DNA from: Dehalococcoidales bacterium
Lineage (GTDB): Bacteria; Chloroflexota; Dehalococcoidia; Dehalococcoidales; UBA3254
NCBI GenBank assembly: GCA_016926695.1
Contig: JAFGOB010000114.1
Coordinates: 1-17,842, forward strand
Length of the DNA stretch: 17,842 nucleotides
Reading direction: 5' to 3'
The position numbers were made by a program, and so were the translations under genes. The notes under the pieces were generated by a model that worked only from the letters and a program-made list of their open reading frames with translations, made no database searches and had not been told where the DNA came from. Positions 6,726-14,321 of this stretch are shown here, one piece after another. Each line of letters starts with the position of its first letter. Position 1 is the stretch's first letter.

Positions 6726-7334
6726 ATGAAAGGTCCTGAAGAACCTAACAGGGCAGGAAGGATGGCGGGTGCTTCCCCGGGAGGGGCTGCACCTGTCGGA
6801 ACCGCTGTTAAGACCACGGTTGAACGCGGTCATGCCTATATGGTGCCCAGGCTTTACAACGTGGAAATTACGCTGAAAGAGATTGTCAGGGGTGAAGAAG
6901 CCCGTTTGCGTGCTGAAAAGCTGGCTATCGGTCCACCTGAAAAGGGCTTCGAGTACCTTCTGGCCTTTATCAAATTCGGCTATTTTGAACGCGGCAGGAT
7001 TGCGCCTCAGGTCTTATCCGATACGGGGACAAAGCAGTATGTATCATTCGGAGGAGGCAGTGTCGACATCACCTATACTCTTTCCGAAGGACAATTCTTA
7101 GCCGTATCGGCAGATGGCGAAACGGAGTATCCCGTCCCGTCTGTGACTCAGCAGCCGGAACCCGGCTTAATTGGCCGCGAGTTTCACCCGGGAGAAGCAT
7201 ACGAGGGCTGGATTCTCTTCCAGGTGCCGGAAGATGAAGATAAACCGCTGCTTATTTTCAAGCGAGAACATGTAGAAGGCGTCTACGGCATCTGGAGCTA
7301 TATCTGGTTCCGGCTTTACAGGGATACGGCTTAG
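6726..7334 (+). CDS. DUF4352-like small protein, second of a tandem pair
   Basis: A 202-residue paralogue of the preceding gene. It keeps the motif SPGGAAPVGTAVKT near the N-terminus, then LYNVEITLKEIVRGEEA, TLSEGQFLAVSADGETEY, and the segment GREFHPGEAYEGWILFQVP, which closely follows the DUF4352 consensus (a G-x-x-F-x-P-G-E turn, then G-W-x-x-F-x-V-P). It ends with the aromatic tail VYGIWSYIWFRLY. It is longer than its neighbour by an insertion around residues 95-115. There is no signal peptide or cysteine pair. AAGGAG (6712-6717) lies eight bases before the ATG, and the 92-base gap to the first copy holds a small hairpin. The function is unknown. Two divergent copies suggest a heteromer or two binding partners. 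Confidence 0.87.
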   Translation: MKGPEEPNRAGRMAGASPGGAAPVGTAVKTTVERGHAYMVPRLYNVEITLKEIVRGEEARLRAEKLAIGPPEKGFEYLLAFIKFGYFERGRIAPQVLSDTGTKQYVSFGGGSVDITYTLSEGQFLAVSADGETEYPVPSVTQQPEPGLIGREFHPGEAYEGWILFQVPEDEDKPLLIFKREHVEGVYGIWSYIWFRLYRDTA

Positions 7335-7346
7335 CATTGAAATGAA

Positions 7347-8768
7347 ATGACGGCATCCAAAGAACGGACATATTATTGCGCGATACAGACAGCGATTTCG
7401 GCTCTTAATACCAGGAATAGCCTGGAAGATGTGCTGGACAAAATAGTTTACGCCATCTCGGAGGCTATGAAGGCTGGAGTATCCTTGGTCCTGCTGGATT
7501 CCAGCAGGAAAAAGCTGGCCCACACCACCTCTCACGGACTGCCTCATGCCTACCTGCATAAGGGCCTGCTGGATGCTGAAAAAAGCCTGGGGGAAATGCT
7601 CCAGGGAAAAGTGGTGGCGATAAAGGATACCAAAAAAGACGGCCGGGTCCAGTATCCCGCACTTGCCGGGGAAGCCGGGATAGCAGCTATGCTGGGGGTC
7701 CCCCTCACCGTTGAAAACAAAATAGTGGGGGGAATCCGGGTATATATGAAGAGCCCCCGCAGGTTTCCAAAGGCGGATATTGAATTCGTGACCGCCATGA
7801 CCAGACTTATCGAGATAGCCGCCGGTAACCGGACCTTCCTTCCGGCTAAAACTGCGGACCGGCCGGATATGACCGGGATTGAACCGCAGCGCACTCTGCT
7901 TCAGCAGGTCCAGAAAGTAGTTTTTGCCCATCCCAGCGAAAAGGAGTTTGCTCGCTGGCTGGACTTCTATAACCTGGAATGGATCTATGAACCCCGCTCA
8001 TTTCCCCTGACATGGCAGGATAAAAAGGTTACTGAAATGTTTACCCCCGATTTCTACCTGCCCGGCCTTGATCTTTATGTCGAGTTGACTACCATGAAGC
8101 AGAGCCTGGTAACAGGGAAAAACCGCAAGCTGCGGCGACTGAAAGAGCTCTACCCTGACATCAAGATCACCCTCCTGTACAAGAAGGACTATGAGCGTCT
8201 GCTGGGTAAATACGGCCTGGGGCCTCTTTCTGAAACTCGCAGCCGGAGCATTGAAAGGGTCCTGTTTTCCGCGGTTGAAATACAGGAGAAGGTCCATGAG
8301 TTGGCCGGGCAGCTTTCCCGGGACTATGCCGGTTGTCATCCCGTCATGGTAGGGGTACTGCGCGGCGTTTTTTGTTTCATCTCGGACCTGGTCCGCGCTA
8401 TGACTATTCCCCTGGACGTAGATTTTATGGCTATCTCCTATTTTAGCGACGCGGACAACTCGGCAGTGAAAATTACCAGGGATATTGACTTCAACGTAAC
8501 CGGACGGCATGTCATCATGGTTGAAGATATTGTGGATACCGGAATGACCTTGAGCTACATCCTCAAGCATTTGAAAATGAGGGACCCGGCCAGTTTATCG
8601 GTATGTACTTTGCTGGACAAGCGGGTACGGCGCATCGCCGATATTACAATCGAATACACAGGTTTTGAAGTACCGGATGAATTCCTAGTTGGCTATGGTC
8701 TTGATTATAAAGAAGAATACCGCAATCTGCCTTATATCGGCATCCTGACACCGGGAAAAGAGGTATAA
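7347..8768 (+). CDS. GAF / nuclease-like / hypoxanthine phosphoribosyltransferase fusion
   Basis: Three domains in 473 residues. Residues about 10-160 are a GAF sensor (GIAAMLGVPLTVENKIVGGI). Residues about 190-290 resemble a Vsr/PD-(D/E)XK-type nuclease fold (FARWLDFYNLEWIYEP, then FTPDFYLPGLDLYVELTTMK with D235 and E246), but the ExK lysine is replaced (E-L-T), so cleavage is doubtful. Residues about 300-473 are a purine phosphoribosyltransferase: loop GVLRG (336-340), PRPP motif VIMVEDIVDTGMTL (389-402, acidic pair E393-D394), and the hpt-type end VGYGLDYKEEYRNLPYIGIL. I recall nuclease-like-hpt fusions elsewhere; the added GAF is less familiar. It begins 12 bases after the preceding stop with only a weak ribosome-binding site, suggesting coupling. 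It could salvage purines or act as a nucleotide-responsive regulator. Confidence 0.88.
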   Translation: MTASKERTYYCAIQTAISALNTRNSLEDVLDKIVYAISEAMKAGVSLVLLDSSRKKLAHTTSHGLPHAYLHKGLLDAEKSLGEMLQGKVVAIKDTKKDGRVQYPALAGEAGIAAMLGVPLTVENKIVGGIRVYMKSPRRFPKADIEFVTAMTRLIEIAAGNRTFLPAKTADRPDMTGIEPQRTLLQQVQKVVFAHPSEKEFARWLDFYNLEWIYEPRSFPLTWQDKKVTEMFTPDFYLPGLDLYVELTTMKQSLVTGKNRKLRRLKELYPDIKITLLYKKDYERLLGKYGLGPLSETRSRSIERVLFSAVEIQEKVHELAGQLSRDYAGCHPVMVGVLRGVFCFISDLVRAMTIPLDVDFMAISYFSDADNSAVKITRDIDFNVTGRHVIMVEDIVDTGMTLSYILKHLKMRDPASLSVCTLLDKRVRRIADITIEYTGFEVPDEFLVGYGLDYKEEYRNLPYIGILTPGKEV

Positions 8769-8776
8769 AAGCAGGT

Positions 8777-8796
8777 AAAAAAATCCTCCCAAGTAA
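8777..8796 (-). terminator. Rho-independent terminator of the small RNA
   Basis: The 3' arm (8784-8796) of the 13-pair end-closing stem is followed directly by seven U (8777-8783) on the minus strand. Unusually, the 5' arm is the very start of the transcript, about 95 bases away, so the stem would close the whole RNA. Confidence 0.65.
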
Positions 8797-8904
8797 CCTT
8801 TGCTTTAGGCATTCCTTTCGGTTCTGTTTCTTCCTTTCAGCTTTCGTCTGATCGGTTTTTACTTTACCTATCCTTTCGCCTTTTGCTCCAATTACTTGGA
8901 AGGA
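8777..8904 (-). ncRNA. Probable free-standing structured small RNA
   Basis: On the minus strand a transcript of about 125 bases would start near 8904. Its first 13 bases (8892-8904) pair along their whole length with 8784-8796, using 12 Watson-Crick pairs and one G-U pair, and a run of seven U follows. The G-U pair exists only in the minus-strand RNA; on the plus strand that position is a C-A mismatch, which fixes the direction. Inside, GC and GGC pair with GCC and GC around matching A-rich internal loops. Three GAAAGGA-type motifs lie in the centre. A consensus promoter is correctly placed upstream. I do not recognise the family. It lies convergent to the operon end. The rest of this gap (8939-9155) holds only a CCCGGCCGGG palindrome (9078-9087). 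Confidence 0.7.
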
Positions 8905-8909
8905 CTTCT

Positions 8910-8938
8910 ATATTAACAAACACCCGGTATCCTGTCAA
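8910..8938 (-). promoter_or_regulatory. Consensus promoter of the small RNA
   Basis: On the minus strand a perfect TTGACA (8933-8938) and TAATAT (8910-8915) are separated by exactly 17 bases. The expected start point, six to seven bases past the -10 box, is 8903-8904, which is the first paired base of the RNA. No open reading frame with a ribosome-binding site follows, so it serves a non-coding transcript. Confidence 0.75.
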
Positions 8939-9155
8939 AGTCGCTGGTGGTTAACCCGGAACAAATATAACCATCTTTAACGTTATACCTATACGTATTA
9001 TTCACAAAATCTTGCAGTTATTAAACAATAGGATGTTTTTGTAGATTACTAAATGCGTTTAAGAAAACCATTCCTGTCCCGGCCGGGAAAATATTACAAT
9101 TAATTAGTGGGTATAAAGAGTCAATTACATCCTGACCTTTAATCTCAAATACATC

Positions 9156-10346
9156 TCAAATAACCTTGTTGTAATGAAGCCGTCCCAGCCGTTCTTCATT
9201 CAACCCCAGCAATTGGCCGAAAACATATTGGTTGTCCTGTCCGCCTTCAGGAGACGGACAGCGACAGGCAAACGGAATATCCGCCAAACGGACAGGATTG
9301 GCATCGGTGATCGTTTCTCCCAGTACCGGATGCTGAAGTTCATGAAAAAAACCGCGCTCACGTAATTGAGGGTCACCTGCCAGATCCAGAGCGCTTTGCA
9401 CCACACCCGCTGGGACTCCCTCTCTCTGTAAAACGGACATTACCTCTCCGGCGGAATGCCGGCTCGTCCATTCCATAATAAGGTTATCCAGCATGTATGA
9501 ATTCTCTTTCCTGCCCTTTGCCGTTTCAAAACGCCGGTCATCCGCCCAGAGCGGATTTTTCAGCGCACGTTTAAATCCCTGCCATTCCGTTTCGCCTGTG
9601 ACCGAAACGGCACACCACTTATCAACGCCCAGACAGGCATATATTCCCTCGGGTGCAAACAGTGTCGATTCAATCCCCTTTCTATTCCCGAAAAGAGTAT
9701 AGTCCACAATTGTTTCGCATAACAGACTGATCATGGCTTCTGTTTCAGAAAGGTCGATATCTTGTCCCTGTCCCGTCCTGCTGCGATACTCCAGGGCGGC
9801 CAGCACAGCCACGGCACCGTAAAGTCCGGCGATATGATCGGCATAAGAATAACCTATTCCCGCGGGCGGACGGTCAGGATAGGAGGTAAGGCCTGTCATC
9901 CCGCACAAGGCCTGTACGGTGGGGCCGAAACCGCTGTAATGCAGCCAGGGGCCGCTATGCCCCATTATCGATAGGCTGAGATATATGATATCCGGACGTA
10001 TCTTTTTTGCTTCGGAATAATCAAGCCCCCAGTTTGACATTACCCTCGGGCTAAAATTTTCCACGATAACATCACTTTTTTTAATGAGGTCCCCGGCAAT
10101 TTTCTTGCCGTCCGGTTTGCTGGGATCAAGGGTAACGCCCAGCTTGCTGCGGTTCCAGTTATTGAAATACCCCCGGGAAAACCGGTCCCCGGCGCCGGGT
10201 GAAAGCGGCTGTACCTTGATCACCTCCGCTCCAAAATCGGCCAGAAAACGGGTAGCATACGGTCCGGCCAGTACCCAGCTAAAATCCAGAATCCGGATAT
10301 CTTCCAGTACCTGGCGGGAATGACTTTCGGCTGTTTTCTCAGCCAT
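9156..10346 (-). CDS. Class III CoA-transferase (CaiB/BaiF/Frc family)
   Basis: Moves CoA between carboxylic acids through an aspartyl-CoA anhydride. The N-terminus LEDIRILDFSWVLAGPYATRFLADFGAEVIKV is shown by its parts: LDFSWVLAGPYA and FGAEVIKV are the family's CoA-binding strand and loop. The catalytic Asp is in YSYADHIAGLYGA (D170 counted from the ATG), close to Asp169 of formyl-CoA transferase. The 396-residue length is normal. I choose the ATG at 10344-10346; a TTG four codons upstream is possible. Either start overlaps the response-regulator gene (8 or 20 bases), so the two are translationally coupled. Its position behind a two-component pair suggests that acid activation is made on demand. 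The acid and CoA donor are unknown. Confidence 0.93.
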   Translation of the reverse strand: MAEKTAESHSRQVLEDIRILDFSWVLAGPYATRFLADFGAEVIKVQPLSPGAGDRFSRGYFNNWNRSKLGVTLDPSKPDGKKIAGDLIKKSDVIVENFSPRVMSNWGLDYSEAKKIRPDIIYLSLSIMGHSGPWLHYSGFGPTVQALCGMTGLTSYPDRPPAGIGYSYADHIAGLYGAVAVLAALEYRSRTGQGQDIDLSETEAMISLLCETIVDYTLFGNRKGIESTLFAPEGIYACLGVDKWCAVSVTGETEWQGFKRALKNPLWADDRRFETAKGRKENSYMLDNLIMEWTSRHSAGEVMSVLQREGVPAGVVQSALDLAGDPQLRERGFFHELQHPVLGETITDANPVRLADIPFACRCPSPEGGQDNQYVFGQLLGLNEERLGRLHYNKVI

Positions 10347-10704
10347 TGTTTTTCCCAAGCTTGTTCAGTCGGTCAAGTAATAGCCTGTAATCGAATGGTT
10401 TGGTGATATAATCGTTAGCACCCAGGGACAAAGCCTTGGAGATCATTTCTGGACTATGTCTGGCGCTGACCACAACTATGGGAACAGATGAGAAAGCCCT
10501 TATCTGTTCGATAACTTCGATTCCATCTATATCCGGAAGTCCAAGGTCGATTATCACTCCGTCATAGGCATCATTCTGAAGCATTCTGATTGCCTCCAGT
10601 CCTTTGCTGGTGGAGGCCATAACGGATTCTGGATCATTTACTTCCAGGCAAAGATTTATCGATTCAACCGTCGCCAGATCATCCTCAATAAGAAGTAATT
10701 TCAT
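10339..10704 (-). CDS. Single-domain response regulator (CheY-like receiver)
   Basis: Receiver domain only, 121 residues, with no output domain. The acidic pocket is E7-D8-D9, the phospho-acceptor D53 (IIDLGLPD), the switch residue S80 (VVSA) and the conserved K102 (TKPF). AAGGAGA sits about eight bases before the ATG. It lies 90 bases downstream of the histidine kinase and overlaps the CoA-transferase gene, so all three are probably one operon. With no DNA-binding or enzymatic part, it must pass its signal by protein contact or by a further phosphorelay step. Partner choice (the adjacent kinase) is inferred from position. Confidence 0.94.
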   Translation of the reverse strand: MKLLLIEDDLATVESINLCLEVNDPESVMASTSKGLEAIRMLQNDAYDGVIIDLGLPDIDGIEVIEQIRAFSSVPIVVVSARHSPEMISKALSLGANDYITKPFDYRLLLDRLNKLGKNNG

Positions 10705-10725
10705 ATAACATCTCCTTTTGCTTAT

Positions 10726-10746
10726 CCCGGTATCTTACCGACCGGG
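10726..10746 (-). other. Hairpin between kinase and regulator genes
   Basis: CCCGGT (10726-10731) and ACCGGG (10741-10746) form a six-pair GC-rich stem with a nine-base loop in the 90-base gap, shortly before the regulator ribosome-binding site. No U-tract follows, so it is a candidate mRNA-processing or attenuation structure rather than a strong terminator. Confidence 0.4.
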
Positions 10747-10794
10747 GAATATCAATACTGATTAAGTATTAACTGTATTCCAACCGGTATTTTA

Positions 10795-13700
10795 TCATTT
10801 TATCGGTATACTAAAAACAAAGGTGCTTCCATTGCCAATCTGGCTGTTTACCCCGATTTTCCCGCCGTGGGCTTCTACGATTTGCCGGGCAACCGCCAGA
10901 CCAAGACCGATGCCGGGAAATTTCTGGCGGTCCTGCTCTACCCGGTGATAGGGTTGAAACAACCTGACCTGTTCTTCAGGAGTAATCCCTATACCGTTAT
11001 CCCGCACTTCCACCACCAGCTTTTTGTTCTTTACAAAGGCCTTAAAAACAATCTCCCCGTTTTCAGGGCTGAATTTACAGGCATTGGAAACAAGGTTGAG
11101 AATTACCTGCTCAAGGCGTGAAAAATCAATTAAAGCTGTGGGAAGCTGCGGTTGAATATCAGTTACCAGTATTTGGCGGTGCTGGTCAATCATGGGTTTG
11201 AACCTGGCAATAACATCCGCCAGGTATATATTCAGGTCCGTATTTTTAAGGTAAAGTTTAAACGTTCCCCTGGAATATCTGGCTATATCCAGCAGTTCCT
11301 CCAGTCGAAAGGCCAGTGTCTGTGTGCTGTTATATATATTTGCAATCAATTTTTTCTGTATGGCCTCACCATTCTCTATTATAATATCATTGAGCATGGT
11401 AGTCGAAGCCAGTATCGGTGTAAGCGGTGTCCTCAATTCATGTGCCAGCACATCCACGAAAAGGCCTCTCGCTCTGGCTTCTTCCTGTAGTTCCTCTCTG
11501 TGACTCTTTTCCATATTATAGAGCCGCTCCATCTCTTCCGCTGCCCGCTTGCGTTCTTTTTCGATCCTTCTCTGCTCAACCACTTTCCAGGCAGAATCCA
11601 TGAGCAGCTTAAGCTGGCGCACGTCTGACTGATCGTAATCCCAGGGCTTGTTGGCCACACCTACTACTGCCGCCACCTTATGATCGAATATTACCGGTAC
11701 AGTTAAAAAACGGACAATTTGTATGTCCCCTTGCCCGTTTGCGGCATTTGCCCGTGAATAATTGTTAAAATTGTTTTCGATCACCGGCTTGTGCTTCTGG
11801 GCTACATCACCCAGGAAACCGGCCTTTTCAATATGTAAAACTGTACTCTCTTCGGACAGTTTCCTGATCTCAGACACTCCCTTTGACCAGGATATCATGG
11901 TGAATTCCCGGCTTTCCTGGTTATAGCTTAGTATATGACCGGTACGGCTTTGTGTAAGCTTAACGGCTTCTTCCAGTGTAAAATCCAGCAGGTTCTGGAT
12001 ATCGGGTTCTTCATACTGTGCTATTTTCAGCAGACTTTCCAGGCGTGCTTCGTTGAAAAGTACCTGCTCTTCGGCTTTTTTCATCTCGGTAATGTCCGTC
12101 CAGTTTGAAAGAAAGTGCTTGAGTTTACCGTTTTCCAGGATTTTGCGGACCCTGACATCCACCCAGAACCTTTCGCCATTCTTCTTTATAAAGTTACGCT
12201 CTTTATGAACAGTATCTTTTTGTGTCTGCAAATCATTATGGTCGTAAGTGTATTGTTCAACATATTCCGGCGGCCACCACGGATAAGGGACCTTCAGACC
12301 GATTACTTCTATCTCCATATACCCGACCAGCTCTTCAAAGGCCGGATTGACATACCTGATCGATGTATCGGCATTCGTTACTATAATAGGATTGGGTGAA
12401 TTGGATTGAAGACTCAAGGCAAAGGATTCACTTTGCATCAATGCCCTTTCCATTTGTATTCTTTCAGTTACATCCCGGCCGATGCCGGTAAGGACACTCC
12501 TTTCACCTTGATCATCATAAATTATTGAAGTGCGGCTCTCTATCCATACAGGATTGCCGTTTTTGTGTATCCAGTGGGTGATGAAAGGTCCCTGGAAAAT
12601 ATTTTCACCTGCGGATATGAATTGCCGGATAAGCTGCCGGTCCTTAGGATGAACGGCATGGAGCATCCAGACAGGGTCATCCCTGATTTCTTCAGGGGAA
12701 TATCCCAATATCTTTTCAATGGAGGGACTGACGTAATCTATTTTTATTTTGGGTTTAAAATCTATACGAAATATCAGGTCCTGTGCTACTTCGGTTATTT
12801 TCCTGAACCGTTCTTCGCTTATCGCCAGGGCTTGCTCCGCCTCACTTCTTTTTCTTTCAATATCAAATTTATTCAGGGCAAAACCCAGGTCATCCGCCAG
12901 TTGCTGAATGAGCCCCGTCTCTTCTTTGCCAGGTTCGATTTCCTCTCTCGCCACAATAGCCAGGATCCCTTTAACCCTGCCGGCATAACGCATGGGAAAT
13001 ACGCTCGCAAATAAGCCCGGGGGTACACTTTCGAAGGCTGTACAGTCCTTATAAATTTTATCGCCGGATGTAAAAATCCCTGCCTGCCCGTTTTCCAGGA
13101 CCTGTTGGAAGCACCTGGGTAAAATGCCTTCATAGGCCTGTTTCTTTATCTCATTCAAATATTCCCCGGTACCCGATCCAGAGCATAAAACAACCCTGTT
13201 ATCATCATCCAGTACTATTGCCCAGCAGCGTAGCAGGTGCTGAATTTCAACGAATTTCTGACAGGTTGCATCCAGTAATTCCCTGGTGCTGTTTGTCTGA
13301 GTGATGAGCTGGTTGATCTCGCGCACAATCTGTAAAATCATGTTTTTACGGCGCAGCTCGGCTTCTGCCGTCTTTCGATCGGTAATATCCAGCGTAAGTA
13401 CAAATATCCCTTCGGGAACAGGCTCTATACTGAAGACCATCCAGCCCTTATCCCGGTTTCCCATTAGAAATTCGGACTCAACTACCCGAGGAATACGGGA
13501 ATCCATGCAGATTTTCATTGTTCTAAACCACACGGTCCGGTCGATACCCGGAAACACTTCCAGTATACTTTTATTCAGGAGTTGTTCTTTGGTCCTTCCG
13601 CATTGTCTGCATAGTGCGTTATTAACAAACAGGTAGCGCCATTCGCGGTCTGTTATCTGGCAGCCTTCGAGCATACTGTCCAGAATACTATACCGGTCCC

Positions 13701-13800
13701 GATTATCAGGAGTACTGGCCCTTTCTCCCCTGGACTTTTTATCCGTTACGTCGCTGTTTATAAGTTTTCCATCAACGTGTTTTTGCTTCACCCTGCACAC
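10795..13800 (-). CDS. Soluble multi-PAS/GAF sensor histidine kinase
   Basis: A 1001-residue cytoplasmic kinase with no membrane helix. Approximate order: PAS (35-145), GAF (165-320), PAS (340-455, ending in TGIGRDVTERI), PAS (465-575, ending in NWTDITEMKKAEE), GAF (590-750), a charged coiled coil (750-784), HisKA with H787 (LAHELRTPLTP), then HATPase_c with the N box NLVSNACKFS (N902/N906), G1 DNGIG (934-938) and G2 GIGLGLA (963-969). The phospho-acceptor and all ATP-binding boxes are intact. The start is uncertain: GTG at 13798-13800 gives the full frame but lacks a clear ribosome-binding site, and another GTG lies three codons later. Several ligand or redox sensors probably feed one kinase core whose partner is the adjacent receiver protein. 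Confidence 0.93.
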   Translation of the reverse strand: MCRVKQKHVDGKLINSDVTDKKSRGERASTPDNRDRYSILDSMLEGCQITDREWRYLFVNNALCRQCGRTKEQLLNKSILEVFPGIDRTVWFRTMKICMDSRIPRVVESEFLMGNRDKGWMVFSIEPVPEGIFVLTLDITDRKTAEAELRRKNMILQIVREINQLITQTNSTRELLDATCQKFVEIQHLLRCWAIVLDDDNRVVLCSGSGTGEYLNEIKKQAYEGILPRCFQQVLENGQAGIFTSGDKIYKDCTAFESVPPGLFASVFPMRYAGRVKGILAIVAREEIEPGKEETGLIQQLADDLGFALNKFDIERKRSEAEQALAISEERFRKITEVAQDLIFRIDFKPKIKIDYVSPSIEKILGYSPEEIRDDPVWMLHAVHPKDRQLIRQFISAGENIFQGPFITHWIHKNGNPVWIESRTSIIYDDQGERSVLTGIGRDVTERIQMERALMQSESFALSLQSNSPNPIIVTNADTSIRYVNPAFEELVGYMEIEVIGLKVPYPWWPPEYVEQYTYDHNDLQTQKDTVHKERNFIKKNGERFWVDVRVRKILENGKLKHFLSNWTDITEMKKAEEQVLFNEARLESLLKIAQYEEPDIQNLLDFTLEEAVKLTQSRTGHILSYNQESREFTMISWSKGVSEIRKLSEESTVLHIEKAGFLGDVAQKHKPVIENNFNNYSRANAANGQGDIQIVRFLTVPVIFDHKVAAVVGVANKPWDYDQSDVRQLKLLMDSAWKVVEQRRIEKERKRAAEEMERLYNMEKSHREELQEEARARGLFVDVLAHELRTPLTPILASTTMLNDIIIENGEAIQKKLIANIYNSTQTLAFRLEELLDIARYSRGTFKLYLKNTDLNIYLADVIARFKPMIDQHRQILVTDIQPQLPTALIDFSRLEQVILNLVSNACKFSPENGEIVFKAFVKNKKLVVEVRDNGIGITPEEQVRLFQPYHRVEQDRQKFPGIGLGLAVARQIVEAHGGKIGVNSQIGNGSTFVFSIPIK

Positions 13801-14321
13801 CCACCGGTCCCGATATATTTAATCTTTTTGTTTCGGTTGCCAAACCACAGCCGCGTAATCCGCTGCTAAAGAACGGGATTTTTACAGTATGGTTCCTGAC
13901 CGCGATCCTTCGGGACCAATATCAACATAACAGACTATACTATTAAACCATACTATCAAATCAGGTAGTCTATTTCACCCGTAATAAGGCCTCTAAACCA
14001 GGCATTGCCCGAATTATCAACATGAATCCTTTCAGCAGAGGCTGAAAAACATCATATGCCGGATTCCTGTTTTCCCGCCCTCAATATTATTGTATAAAAA
14101 ATAACGCCTGTCCGAATACAAAACTCAGTAAACGTCCAAAAACCCAACCTGAACAGATAATCCGGAAGATTCTCTCATAAAAACCTCAGAATGTGCTTAA
14201 CCTCAACCACGGGGCTGCCTACATCTGAAGCCGGAAAGGCCGGTGCGGGGCCACGCCGTCAGGCGTGCAAAGCCGCTTCATCATTGAAATCACACAATTG
14301 TTAAAAGATTATGTCAATCCG
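13801..14321. other. Intergenic region upstream of the kinase gene
   Basis: About 520 bases without a gene I can support. It must contain the kinase promoter (minus strand), but no box pair stands out. AGACTA (13932-13937) and TAGTCT (13966-13971) form an inverted repeat about 130 bases before the kinase start and could be a regulatory site. The part near 14226-14280 holds a GC-rich folded element described separately. No insertion-sequence, CRISPR or tRNA signal is seen. Confidence 0.5.
14226..14280. other. GC-rich folded element (nested hairpins)
   Basis: TGAAGC (14226-14231) pairs with GCTTCA (14275-14280), closing a 55-base element. Inside are a small hairpin GCC/GGC around GGAAA (14230-14240), and a strong hairpin CACGCC-GTCA-GGCGTG (14252-14267) whose base is extended by GGC and GCC across a CAAA bulge. 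It begins 42 bases beyond the stop of the minus-strand hydrolase. No U-tract follows on either strand, so it is not a standard terminator. I do not recognise it as a known riboswitch. Confidence 0.45.

Noticed and set aside
8784..8904. Terminator for the plus-strand operon formed by the same inverted repeat
   Set aside because: On the plus strand the stem contains a C-A mismatch, the loop is about 95 bases, and no U-tract follows the 3' arm. All signals point to the minus strand.
9078..9087. CCCGGCCGGG palindrome as terminator of the CoA-transferase operon
   Set aside because: A ten-base palindrome without loop room or U-tract cannot form a standard terminator. It is noted only as a possible protein-binding site.
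12565..13014. A 149-codon plus-strand frame opposite the histidine kinase
   Set aside because: It lies wholly opposite conserved PAS and GAF coding sequence and has no recognisable domain or start signal.
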